Source of the DNA: HyVt-560 sp964577195
Lineage (GTDB): Bacteria > Pseudomonadota > Gammaproteobacteria > UWMA-0217
Assembly (NCBI GenBank): GCA_964577195.1
Contig: CAZNYF010000021.1
Coordinates: 1-23,418 of the forward strand
Reading direction: 5' to 3'
DNA length: 23,418 bases
The notes beneath the pieces are model-generated. The model was given only the letters and a program-made list of their open reading frames with translations, did no database searches and had not been told where the DNA came from. Made by a program: the position numbers and the translations under genes. This document shows, piece after piece, positions 15,013 through 23,255 of the stretch (position 1 is its first letter; each line of letters starts with the position of its first letter).

Positions 15013-15708
15013 ATGAATAAAATAGTTCTGGCCAGCCTCATGGCGGCGACATTTTCCGCACCTGCTATGGCTGCGGATTTAGATATCACGGTTTTAAATC
15101 TGACGCATGGCAACACCTTTACACCACTACTGGTAGCAGCACATGCCGATACTTTGCATTTGTTTCAGACTGGAGCTGCGGCTTCTGCGCACTTGCAAGC
15201 GATGGCTGAAGGTGGAGACATTGCCGGGCTCATCACCGATCTGGATGCTGCCAGTGCAGATCATGAGGCAAATCCCGCGGGCGGACCATTGGCCCCTGGC
15301 GCTTCAACCAGCTTTTCTCTCACCACCGCTACGGGTAATGACTATCTCTCGGCAGTCTCCATGGTGTTGCCCACCAATGATGCTTTCCTTGGTTTAAATT
15401 CATGGAAAATTCCGAGCGAAGCAGGCACTTATACCTTAAATATCAATGCGTATGACGCGGGTACCGAAGTTAACGATGAAATTATCAATGGCGGCGGAGC
15501 TGCCGGTATACCTGGAATCCCCGGAGATCCATCCGGTCAATCGGGTACGGGTGCTGCGGGTGTAACCACCGCTGAGGGCAATACCCATATCCACATTCAT
15601 CGCGGCGTATTGGGTGATACCAATGCAACCGGCGGCAGTAGTGATCTCGATAGTCGAATTCATCGCTGGCTCAATCCGGTTGCCCGCATCATTGTCACAG
15701 TGAAGTAA
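15013..15708 (+). CDS. Exported spondin-domain protein
   Basis: 231 residues. A signal peptide (MNKIVLASLMAATFSAPAMA, cut at about 20) is followed by DLDITVLNLTHGNTFTPLLVAAH, the start of a Spondin_N-type domain. The domain also shows LHLFQTGAAAS, MAEGGD, LSAVSMVLPTNDAFLGLN and YDAGTEVNDE, all typical of bacterial spondin-domain proteins. Near the end ITRGV-like HIHIHRGVLGD and WLNPVARIIVTVK close the beta-sandwich. The fold is known from F-spondin in animals, where it binds extracellular partners and metal ions; in bacteria the role is unknown. I chose the ATG at 15013 because GGAG lies 5 bases upstream and the signal peptide then begins properly; a longer frame from 14941 lacks both. The next gene, a paralogue, starts 12 bases on, so the two form an operon. 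Confidence 0.9.
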   Translation: MNKIVLASLMAATFSAPAMAADLDITVLNLTHGNTFTPLLVAAHADTLHLFQTGAAASAHLQAMAEGGDIAGLITDLDAASADHEANPAGGPLAPGASTSFSLTTATGNDYLSAVSMVLPTNDAFLGLNSWKIPSEAGTYTLNINAYDAGTEVNDEIINGGGAAGIPGIPGDPSGQSGTGAAGVTTAEGNTHIHIHRGVLGDTNATGGSSDLDSRIHRWLNPVARIIVTVK

Positions 15709-15720
15709 TGGAGATCAATA

Positions 15721-16476
15721 ATGAAATCTTTAAAATCTAAACACATGATAGTGAAACCGCTATTGGTATCCGCGATCATTCTGGGACTCGGCGCTTGTTC
15801 TGATAATGACGACAACAATACGGTGGTTGCACCAACAACGCCTCCGCCCGTAACAACGCCTCCACCTGTAGCAGAAACATTCAGTTATGAAGTGAAGGTC
15901 TTTAATCTCACCAACGGACAACCAATCTCCCCACCTGGAGCAATCCTGCATGATGCCAATTATCATGCCTGGGTCGTCGGTCAAGCCGCCAGTGAAGCAC
16001 TGGAGATGATGGCAGAAGGCGGCGATGCTAGCGCGCTGGTAGCGAGTCAAAGCGCCAATCCAACCTTCGGCAGCACAGCGCCAATTGGCCCCGGCGGCAC
16101 TCAAACTTTTGAGATCAGTAGTGATGAAGACGCCACGAAAACGTACTTAACCGTAGCGGGCATGCTGGTCAATACCAATGATGCCTTCAGCGGTGTTACT
16201 GGTGTGAGTCTCGATGGTTTGGAGAAAGGTCAAATGCGCGTCTACAACACCCACGCTTATGACGCTGGCACCGAAAAGAATGATGAAATCGGCAGTAACT
16301 TTCCCGGCCCTGCTGGCGGCGGTGAAGGCTTTAACGCCACCCGCGATGACAATAACCCGGTCGTCACTTTGCATGGTGGTATCGTCAGTAAAGATGATGG
16401 ATACGCCGAATCTGCTCTCTCGGAAGCACATCGGTTTGATAATGCGGTAATGCGTATCGAAGTGAAACGGTTGTAG
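15721..16476 (+). CDS. Spondin-domain lipoprotein
   Basis: 251 residues. The signal ends in the lipobox LGAC with the lipidated cysteine at 26, and the next residue is serine, so outer-membrane sorting is likely. A Pro/Thr spacer (about 38-51, TTPPPVTTPPPV) leads to a Spondin_N-type domain (53-251) that parallels the upstream gene: FSYEVKVFNLTNGQPISPP, MAEGGDASALV, MLVNTNDAFSGV, YNTHAYDAGTEKNDE and VTLHGGI. The two genes are a tandem duplication that split into a soluble exported form and a membrane-tethered form. GGAG lies about 7 bases before the ATG, and only 12 bases separate the genes. A hairpin terminator follows. The domain call is strong; the function is unknown. Confidence 0.9.
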   Translation: MKSLKSKHMIVKPLLVSAIILGLGACSDNDDNNTVVAPTTPPPVTTPPPVAETFSYEVKVFNLTNGQPISPPGAILHDANYHAWVVGQAASEALEMMAEGGDASALVASQSANPTFGSTAPIGPGGTQTFEISSDEDATKTYLTVAGMLVNTNDAFSGVTGVSLDGLEKGQMRVYNTHAYDAGTEKNDEIGSNFPGPAGGGEGFNATRDDNNPVVTLHGGIVSKDDGYAESALSEAHRFDNAVMRIEVKRL

Positions 16477-16500
16477 CGTTAGTTTTTTAAGTAAAAGGTT

Positions 16501-16529
16501 CATCGACTCATTAGAGTCGGTGATTTTTA
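16501..16529 (+). terminator. Terminator of the spondin gene pair
   Basis: CGACTC (16504-16509), loop ATTA, GAGTCG (16514-16519), extended by outer CA/TG pairing, then five T (16524-16528). It lies about 25 bases after the second spondin gene. Confidence 0.75.
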
Positions 16530-16630
16530 AAACTAAAGAATCTCTTTAATGAAAAAAATAAGTGAACAGATTATGGGACAGCAGAGGTAAAACTATTTAA
16601 TATTGAAATCTGCATTCATCCATTATAAAA

Positions 16631-17800
16631 GTGACAAAACAATTCCTTAATCAGAACCACCGACATCGCTCAGATTTACTCAGCTGTTATCAGGCGGCAT
16701 TACAACTGACACACGGAAAAGATGCTGTAATAAGAAAACTTGAACGGCTTGCTTTTGATAACCCTGTGTCACTTATTGCCATCGGAAAAGCAGCCTCTGC
16801 AATGGCTCAAGGTGTTTTGCACGCTTTAGGTGATCAAGTCATTGATGGATTAGTGATCACCAAAACGGGGCATTTCGATACCGACTTTCCTGAAAAAATT
16901 CAATGCCTTGAAGCCAGCCACCCTATTCCCGATGAAAGCAGCCTGTCTGCTGGAAAAATACTGGTAGATTATTGTCAAAAATTTCCTGCCAGCCAGGACG
17001 TCATTTTTTGTATTTCTGGCGGTGCTTCCAGCTTGGTAGAAGTCTTGCCAAAGGGATTTTCTCTGCAAGCATTACAGCAAAAAAACCAGCAAATGATCGC
17101 CAATGGTTTAAGCATTCATGAAATTAATCGGATACGTAAAAAATACTCGTTAATTAAAGGTGGGAAACTCGCTAAATTTTTTACCCACCAGCGTGTTGAA
17201 GTACTTGCCATATCAGATGTTAAAGGGGATGACCTTGCTGTTATTGGTTCTGGAATACTTTACCAACGCAATACAAATGCGCTAATTCGTCACCACGTTA
17301 TTGCGAATTTAGAATTAGCGAAATCCGCAGCCCATCAACAAGCTGAAAATTTAGGTTATCACTGTACCAACCATGCTGTTTTTCTGGATCAAAATATTTC
17401 CACTGTTGCTGACTTAATCTTTTCCGAACTGGATCACGCCAAACCGGGTATCCATCTGTGGGGAGGCGAGCCGGTGATGGCATTACCGGATAACCCCGGT
17501 CGTGGCGGTCGCAACCAGCATTTGGCATTAACACTGGCGCAGAAACTCAAGCAACGCGATGACATCCTGATTCTCGCTGCAGGAACAGATGGCACCGATG
17601 GACCAACACTCGATGCTGGCGCGCTGATTGATGGTGGTAGTATTCTCAAAGGAGAAGATGCTGGACTCAATGCCGTAGACTCATTAAAGCAGGCAAATTC
17701 TGGCGAATTTCTTCAAGCCAGTGGAGACTTAATCACTACCGGCCCGACTCAAACCAATGTCATGGATCTGGTCATTGGATTAAAGCTCGTTAATGATTAA
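16631..17800 (+). CDS. Glycerate 2-kinase (MOFRL family)
   Basis: 389 residues, cytoplasmic. It phosphorylates D-glycerate to 2-phosphoglycerate, linking glyoxylate, hydroxypyruvate or tartronate breakdown to glycolysis. Family marks: GKAASAMAQG at 52-61, CISGGASSL at 127-135, the IHEINRIRKKYSLIKGGKLA region at 162-181 (usual form N-x-(V/I)-R-K-x-x-S-x-I-K-G-G-x-L-A), AISDVKGDDLAVIGSG at 193-208, and the C-terminal MOFRL domain with WGGE, GRGGRNQHLAL (290-300) and AAGTDGTDGPTLDAGA (316-331). It is slightly shorter than the usual ~420-residue proteins but complete in motifs. It starts with GTG; I see no ribosome site before it and no upstream alternative, so the start is uncertain. No other glycerate-pathway genes are near. 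Confidence 0.92.
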   Translation: MTKQFLNQNHRHRSDLLSCYQAALQLTHGKDAVIRKLERLAFDNPVSLIAIGKAASAMAQGVLHALGDQVIDGLVITKTGHFDTDFPEKIQCLEASHPIPDESSLSAGKILVDYCQKFPASQDVIFCISGGASSLVEVLPKGFSLQALQQKNQQMIANGLSIHEINRIRKKYSLIKGGKLAKFFTHQRVEVLAISDVKGDDLAVIGSGILYQRNTNALIRHHVIANLELAKSAAHQQAENLGYHCTNHAVFLDQNISTVADLIFSELDHAKPGIHLWGGEPVMALPDNPGRGGRNQHLALTLAQKLKQRDDILILAAGTDGTDGPTLDAGALIDGGSILKGEDAGLNAVDSLKQANSGEFLQASGDLITTGPTQTNVMDLVIGLKLVND

Positions 17801-17857
17801 ACATTCACACGACCACCAAGGATGGTCGAAGTGCTGGGAATGCAGGAGCAATTCTCA

Positions 17858-18820
17858 GTGCGACAAAACAAAACAAATATGATAATAAAAAGTTCGTTCC
17901 GGCCACTTTGGTGGTTGCGTAATCCACATTTACAAACAGTATGGCCGCTACTGACCAAACAAAGTCCTCCCACTGGACGCGAAGAACGCTTAACGCTCCC
18001 CGACGGAGACTTTCTCGATCTGGTTTGGTTCGATGCTAAAGGGCCACTGGTCATTATTTTACACGGCCTGGAAGGCTCAATAAAATCACATTACGCAGCC
18101 GCCATGACACAAGCATTACAGCAAGAAGGCTATCAGTCCTGCTTTATGCATTTTCGTGGCTGTAGCGGCAAACCCAATAAACTGAATCGCTCCTATCACT
18201 CCGGTGAGACGGAAGATTTAACAACGGTGATCGCACATGCCGAAAAATCCAGTGGGAAACCTGTCTATGCCGCCATAGGCTATTCATTAGGTGGCAACGT
18301 CTTACTCAAGTGGCTAGGCGAACAAGCCGAGCAATCAAAAATCCAACGTGCGGTCACTGTATCCGTTCCCTATATTTTATCCGATGCCGCAAAACGTATG
18401 AACCAGGGCTTTTCAAAAATCTACCAAAACTACTTACTCACAAAACTTCGTCAAAGCTATCAAAAAAAATATCAACATAGAACATCGCCACTTAATGTTG
18501 ATATTAACCAATTAAAAGACTTCGCCAGTTTTGACGATCAGATCACCGCACCACTGCACGGATTTGAGGACAGTGAAGAATACTATCGACTCAGCAGCTC
18601 CCGACAGTATTTAAAAAATATCACCACTCCAACCTTGTTGATACATTCAAAAGACGATCCGTTTATGTTTGAAACCACCGTACCAGATGAAAATGATCTA
18701 TCACCCGGCATCACACTTGAAGTAGCCAATAATGGGGGGCATGTCGGATTTATTAGTGGAACATTAAAACCGCAGAGATGGTTAGAACAGAGAATCATTG
18801 AATTTATTCAAAAAAAATGA
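17858..18820 (+). CDS. YheT-family alpha/beta hydrolase
   Basis: 320 residues, cytoplasmic. It matches the YheT/UPF0017 hydrolases: F-R-P-x-W-W-L-R-N-P-H-L-Q-T near the N-terminus, then LPDGDFLDLVW, the oxyanion segment HGLEGS (69-74), FRGCSG, the nucleophile elbow GYSLGGN (Ser at about 143), the acid in HSKDDPF (about 266-267) and the catalytic histidine in GGHVGF (about 295). The catalytic triad is thus intact. Substrates are probably small esters or lipids, but the physiological one is unknown. I prefer the GTG at 17858, which has AGGAG 9 bases upstream; ATG at 17840 or 17822 would add 6 or 12 residues with poorer sites. It follows the glycerate kinase after about 57 bases, so cotranscription is possible. 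Confidence 0.9.
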   Translation: MRQNKTNMIIKSSFRPLWWLRNPHLQTVWPLLTKQSPPTGREERLTLPDGDFLDLVWFDAKGPLVIILHGLEGSIKSHYAAAMTQALQQEGYQSCFMHFRGCSGKPNKLNRSYHSGETEDLTTVIAHAEKSSGKPVYAAIGYSLGGNVLLKWLGEQAEQSKIQRAVTVSVPYILSDAAKRMNQGFSKIYQNYLLTKLRQSYQKKYQHRTSPLNVDINQLKDFASFDDQITAPLHGFEDSEEYYRLSSSRQYLKNITTPTLLIHSKDDPFMFETTVPDENDLSPGITLEVANNGGHVGFISGTLKPQRWLEQRIIEFIQKK

Positions 18821-19001
18821 TGTCAAAAGTGTTGCAATTAAAAATAGAGATTAGCAAATCTTAATTAATCAGAAAAATCATTTCCGAGTTCATAACAATA
18901 TTGAAAACCAACCAGTTAGCCGATTTGTTAAGTTAAGATACCGGTCACAGCCTTATGCAATATACAATTGATCAGGGTTTGGTATGGCTTCCGCTCCTCA
19001 T

Positions 19002-19060
19002 CGCTTAAGGTGGATAATCTGAGCGGACTTGCAATGCTCAGCACATCCATCCTAAGAGCG
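19002..19060. repeat. Imperfect long palindrome at the end of the CHRD gene
   Basis: CTGAGC (19019-19024) pairs with GCTCAG (19036-19041), and the outer arms CGCTTAAGG-TGGAT (from 19002) and ATCCATCCTAAGAGCG (to 19060) are nearly complementary. It directly abuts the CHRD gene stop. It could act as a transcript end or stabilising hairpin, but has no T-tract. Confidence 0.5.
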
Positions 19061-19061
19061 A

Positions 19062-20645
19062 TCAAATTTGACCACGAATTTCCCCGCCAGGATTCGCGTC
19101 GGTATGCACATTAAAGTACAGGCCCTCATTCTCAAATGCTGTAATTTGTCCGCTATCCAGTTCAGCGCCATCCTCTGTACTCCATAAACCAGAATCGGTT
19201 GCGTCCTGCACCAGAGTAATGATCACGTCTCCATTACTACCTGCGGCGGCTGCGTGAATATGCGCTGCGGTCGCTGCATCCATGAGTCCGCTGGTGCGTA
19301 TCACGGCTGTAATCGCACCCGTTGCGGTGTTTACGGTTGCATATCCTATTCCACTACCAGCGGTAACGATGGCGGGTACTTCTTGCCCGCCGTCCATCGA
19401 GCCGATCGACAGGTCGATGTTGTCTGCCAACAGTTGTCCGCGAACTTCTCCTCCAGGGTTGGCTGGAGTATGGACATTCAAATACGTGCCACCTGCCTGT
19501 AGCTGGGCAATTTGTTCTGTCGTGAAGTTGGCATCGGCTGGGAATGTCCAGATGGATGAATCCTCCGTATCTTGCTCAAAGGTAATCAAAGGGCCGCCAT
19601 TTGTACCCGCAAAGCCGCCATGAATATGCGCTGCGGTGGCTGTTTCGAGATTGGTTGTACGTAGTGTGGCAACGGCAGCCCCCGTGCTCAAATCAACAGT
19701 CAATGCCGCAAATGCACCCGCTATCGTGTCAACCGGTGGGACTTCTTCTAATCCGTCCAGATCAGTTCCAGTCACAAAAATACCCTCTGGAACGAGCTGA
19801 CCTCGAACTTCGCCTGAGGGGTTTGCAGGCGTATGAATATTAAAATAGGTCGCTCCTGCGTTAAATCGAGCCAGTTGTTCTTCGGTAAACACTACGCTTG
19901 CCGGGAATTGCCACAGTGCCGCGTCGCTACTGTCTTGCTCCAAACCTTCGATAACGCCGCCATTAGAACCGGCAAATTCATTGTGAATATGTGCAGCAGC
20001 CGCATCATCAAGTCCCGTTGTGCGTAAGTTGCCTGAGAAACTGCGAGTATCGCTGTTGATGGTGATGTAGCCAATGGCGCTGGCATCTGAATCAACTGGA
20101 TCTACTTCCTGAAAACCGGCCAGTTCGGCACGAACCACAGAAATGCCAGCAGGTAGAAGTTGACCGCGAACTTCGCCGCTGGGGTTGGTTGAGGTATGCA
20201 CATTGACGTACAAATTACCCGCCAAAAAATCCGCGAGTTGTTCATTGTCGAGCACGCTGCTTGCGGGAACGGTTAAAGTATTCGCCTCGCTACCCGCCTC
20301 CAATGCAACAACGACGCCTCCTTCAATACCCGCCTCACCGCTATGAATATGCGCGACGGTAATTGCCGTTGATAAATTGGCTGCTGTCACAGAGCCAGAA
20401 ATACTGCCAGATAATTTATCCACAGTGAAAGTCCCGACCCCTGATCCATTGCCCGCAACAGGCGGAACTCTTTGTGCGGTAGAAAGTTGAACAGCGACGG
20501 TGACATTATCCGTAACTGGATCGGGAGTGACGGGTGGCGTGTTGTTATTGCTGCTGCCACAGGCAGTGAATAACAAGAGTACGGCGCTAGATATGAATAA
20601 AAGAAAACCGTTTCGAATGGTGGCTGTTGGAAGTTGAATATTCAT
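19062..20645 (-). CDS. Lipoprotein with four CHRD domains
   Basis: 527 residues. The signal ends LLLFTAC with the lipidated cysteine at 29, followed by GSS. After a Thr/Pro spacer there are four consecutive CHRD domains of about 120 residues. Each has an AHIH motif (about 98, 218, 339, 461) and ends in (V/I)HT-x-x-NP-(S/G)-GE-(V/I)-RGQ (about 149-163, 270-284, 391-405, 513-526). Each also carries a QEV/EEVPPV or QRVPPV strand at its start. CHRD is the beta-sandwich first described in chordin; bacterial copies are common on the cell surface and their conserved histidines suggest metal binding, though the function is unknown. The ATG at 20645 has GAGGG 5 bases upstream; an ATG at 20657 overlaps that site and is not used. 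It is a single-gene unit. Confidence 0.92.
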   Translation of the reverse strand: MNIQLPTATIRNGFLLFISSAVLLLFTACGSSNNNTPPVTPDPVTDNVTVAVQLSTAQRVPPVAGNGSGVGTFTVDKLSGSISGSVTAANLSTAITVAHIHSGEAGIEGGVVVALEAGSEANTLTVPASSVLDNEQLADFLAGNLYVNVHTSTNPSGEVRGQLLPAGISVVRAELAGFQEVDPVDSDASAIGYITINSDTRSFSGNLRTTGLDDAAAAHIHNEFAGSNGGVIEGLEQDSSDAALWQFPASVVFTEEQLARFNAGATYFNIHTPANPSGEVRGQLVPEGIFVTGTDLDGLEEVPPVDTIAGAFAALTVDLSTGAAVATLRTTNLETATAAHIHGGFAGTNGGPLITFEQDTEDSSIWTFPADANFTTEQIAQLQAGGTYLNVHTPANPGGEVRGQLLADNIDLSIGSMDGGQEVPAIVTAGSGIGYATVNTATGAITAVIRTSGLMDAATAAHIHAAAAGSNGDVIITLVQDATDSGLWSTEDGAELDSGQITAFENEGLYFNVHTDANPGGEIRGQI

Positions 20646-20975
20646 GTGATCCCTCATTAGAGTGGTGAAAGTCGCCTGAAAGGAATCATCTGTCTATGTC
20701 CTTGAGCCTGTGATCAGACTTGGTGATTCGAATCGGGAACCAGAAGTTGTATGTGGTATTGACACTATAATTTTTGCAAATTATTCCATTCTTACGAAGA
20801 AAGTTGAGGATTGGATTCAGAGTGACTTGTTACAACTAATCGTTACGAAAGCTCTTGCAGTTTTCCTCAACTAGCGTTATTTCTCAGTGAAATTGCTTTT
20901 TCAACATTCCTCAATTGCAAAATGAGTCTGCACTGATACTATAGTAGCTAAGTCAGTTAACCACAGGTACTTCGT
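20646..20975. other. Divergent intergenic region, 330 bases
   Basis: No gene is seen. It separates two divergent lipoprotein genes and should hold both promoters. TTGACA (20759-20764) and an adjoining TATAAT (20766-20771) are present, but not at a workable distance from each other; they may serve different promoters. The stretch is AT-rich. Confidence 0.5.
20915..20942 (+). promoter_or_regulatory. Possible promoter of the unknown lipoprotein gene
   Basis: TTGCAA (20915-20920), a 16-base spacer and TACTAT (20937-20942); an overlapping TATAGT lies at 20940-20945. The start codon is about 33 bases downstream. Confidence 0.4.
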
Positions 20976-22400
20976 ATGTCTCATATCAGCTCTTACGTTA
21001 ACGCGGTACTTCTTATACTGACTCTATTGTTGATTGCCGGTTGCGAGAATGACACGGAAATTGACGTCACTGATTTTGATGCTCTCACAGATCAGCAATT
21101 AGTCGATGGTACTGTGATTGGACTAAAACGAAGTATTTCGAGCAATCTCAATCTTGTGCAAACGCTGATGACCAGTTCTGATGCTTTTAAAGAAATCTCA
21201 GCACTATTGACAGAGCCTGATACTGATCAATCACAGGTTCTACCGCGTATATTCGGTGGTATTCAAAGCTCTACGGGAATTGATATCAGTTTACTTTCTG
21301 AAGTTCCCGAGCTGGTTGAGTTTGTGATTAGCAATTCGACGGTGACGGTACGAGAGAATAATCAGTTTTTTTTAGATCCGAATGAATTCAAGATTTGTGC
21401 AAAACTTGAAGTCGAAACTCAAAAACAAGCGCGGTGCGTACAAATTATTCGATCGGTTCAACTCGATGCGACTGTGACCGAGCTACAAGACGGTAAGGTC
21501 GTGGCAGCTGATATCGGTTTAAATTTTAACAACGATCTGGTGTTATCCATTGGATTTTCACCTACCGATGCTTCTTTTGAAATTCTGTTGCCTGGCCTTA
21601 GAGCCGCGCTGTCGGGAATCAGAGAAATCACTCTTCCCGGCGAACCCGACAGACTTCCTTCAAGCATGCTTGGCAGCCTGCGCCTGAATATAGCAGAATC
21701 TCCACAGACGCTTGCATTAAAGCTATCTGCTCCACAGGCCATCGCCATTAGTGATAACTCTCTCGCCCTGCCAGTTGACTTTACGTTAGCAGCGACCAAT
21801 CAACTGCTTGGGTTTAATCTCGATATTGATAGTCGCACTCTGCAATTGGACGCTTCAATCAGTGAAATGTCCCTGACCGGGTTTGACCAGGACGATCAAG
21901 GTATTTTTCCTCTCTCATTTAAAACCGATTCGGAAATCACCGGTTCTGCACTCATCAGTAATTTTGGTAAAAACATTATTCTGACCAATGTAGGTCTCAA
22001 TGCCTTTAATTTTAGTATTAACAACGAGCCAGCCATTAATTTTTCACTGCATAATTTTAACGCCACCATTGCGCAAAACCAAAACCAGCGATCCACGCTG
22101 AGTTTTGATTCTCCCTTTCAACTCGATTCCACTATCGCCAATCATCGTGGATATTTCTCTGATTTATTTAATAGCAACAATCCTGATTTACGTAGAGAAC
22201 TCCATGTGAGCATCGACACTGGAACGTTAATTAGCCGAGTCTCTGAGTCCGTCGTAAAAATTGAAGCCGGTAGCATCATTGCAGGGCTGTCAGTGAATAA
22301 CCAAGATCCCCTCGCCATCGAATTAGCCACAGGTAATTGTCTAGATGTGAATGAGCTGAGTATTGTTGCTTGTCCGCTCTTCACGATTAAAAGCGAGTAG
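20976..22400 (+). CDS. Lipoprotein of unknown function
   Basis: 474 residues. The N-terminal hydrophobic stretch (8-20) ends in lipobox LIAGC with cysteine at 23, followed by Glu and Asn, so it should be lipidated; Glu at +2 permits outer-membrane sorting. The rest alternates short hydrophobic strands with polar turns (for example LDIDSRTLQLDASISEMSLTG, and INFSLHNFNATIAQ), which suggests a long beta-rich structure of repeated hairpins, perhaps a beta-helix or lipid-transfer-like fold. Two cysteine pairs (about 142/154 and near the C-terminus, GNCLDV...VACPL) could form disulfides. No family is recognised. The ribosome site is weak (AGG, 9 bases before the ATG). Its last 14 bases overlap the end of mazG on the other strand. 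Confidence 0.85.
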   Translation: MSHISSYVNAVLLILTLLLIAGCENDTEIDVTDFDALTDQQLVDGTVIGLKRSISSNLNLVQTLMTSSDAFKEISALLTEPDTDQSQVLPRIFGGIQSSTGIDISLLSEVPELVEFVISNSTVTVRENNQFFLDPNEFKICAKLEVETQKQARCVQIIRSVQLDATVTELQDGKVVAADIGLNFNNDLVLSIGFSPTDASFEILLPGLRAALSGIREITLPGEPDRLPSSMLGSLRLNIAESPQTLALKLSAPQAIAISDNSLALPVDFTLAATNQLLGFNLDIDSRTLQLDASISEMSLTGFDQDDQGIFPLSFKTDSEITGSALISNFGKNIILTNVGLNAFNFSINNEPAINFSLHNFNATIAQNQNQRSTLSFDSPFQLDSTIANHRGYFSDLFNSNNPDLRRELHVSIDTGTLISRVSESVVKIEAGSIIAGLSVNNQDPLAIELATGNCLDVNELSIVACPLFTIKSE

Positions 22401-23187
22401 GCACTTTCTCTTGTCGCTTAACTTCAGCCCAGAGTTTTTCTAGCTGCTGCTGGCTCGCTTCTTCGATTTTTTGATTCCGTGATTTTAATAGCGCTTCTAT
22501 TGCATTAAACCGCCGTGAAAATTTTTGGTTACCAAGCCGCAGCGCGTTTTCAGAATCTATATTAAGTTTACGAGCATAATTAACCACCGCAAACAATAAA
22601 TCACCCAGTTCTTCTTCTACTCGCTCTGCCGATTCACCCTGGCTCACAGCCTCTTCGACCTCGCCGAGTTCTTCTCTGATCTTAGGAATCACCTGATCAG
22701 CAGACTCCCAATCAAAACCCACACGGGCAGCACGGCGCTGTAGCTTTTGGCTGCGCATCAGTGCGGGTAAAGATTTCGGTACGCCATCCAGCGCCGAGCT
22801 TTGCGTGGATTTATCCTTTCGCTCCTGTTTTTTATGGCTTGCCCAGGCTGCCTCTTGTTCATCCTCAGACGCATACTTCGCGTCCGCAAACACATGCGGA
22901 TGTCGTCGTACTAATTTATCCGCAATTGCTGTAGCAATATCATCCAAAGTGAACCGCTGTTGCTCTGCTGCAAGCTGCGCATGAAAAACAACCTGAAACA
23001 ATAAATCACCCAGCTCCTCACACAGATGCTGATCATCCCCCGCTTCGATGGCGTCAATCACCTCGTACGATTCTTCGATTAAAAAAGGAATCAGCGTTCG
23101 GTGATCCTGCTTCAAATCCCAGCTACAACCCGTTTTCGGATCACGCAGTGCCGCCATTATCTTGGCTAAATATTGTATTGAATTCAT
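22387..23187 (-). CDS. mazG: Nucleoside triphosphate pyrophosphohydrolase MazG
   Basis: 266 residues, the normal length for the two-domain MazG (E. coli 263). It hydrolyses NTPs and dNTPs to monophosphate and pyrophosphate, a housecleaning role, and can lower ppGpp-related signals under stress. Domain 1 has the start LRDPKTGCSWDLKQ (14-27), then EESYEVIDAI (38-47) and EELGDLLFQVVFHAQLA (57-73). Domain 2 has VGFDW (156-160), EELGEVEEA (172-180) and EELGDLLFAVVNYARKL (192-208). Both carry the ExxE and ExxD acidic magnesium-binding pairs. The start ATG at 23187 agrees with family N-termini (weak GGA site). It overlaps the unknown lipoprotein gene tail to tail by 14 bases. No relA, mazE or mazF is in the window. 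Confidence 0.97.
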   Translation of the reverse strand: MNSIQYLAKIMAALRDPKTGCSWDLKQDHRTLIPFLIEESYEVIDAIEAGDDQHLCEELGDLLFQVVFHAQLAAEQQRFTLDDIATAIADKLVRRHPHVFADAKYASEDEQEAAWASHKKQERKDKSTQSSALDGVPKSLPALMRSQKLQRRAARVGFDWESADQVIPKIREELGEVEEAVSQGESAERVEEELGDLLFAVVNYARKLNIDSENALRLGNQKFSRRFNAIEALLKSRNQKIEEASQQQLEKLWAEVKRQEKVPTRF

Positions 23188-23255
23188 TCCAAAAGCTTAC
23201 ACGAAGATTCTCGTAGCTTATCCCGAGTAAGAATTATTTGACGATCCTGGCATTA

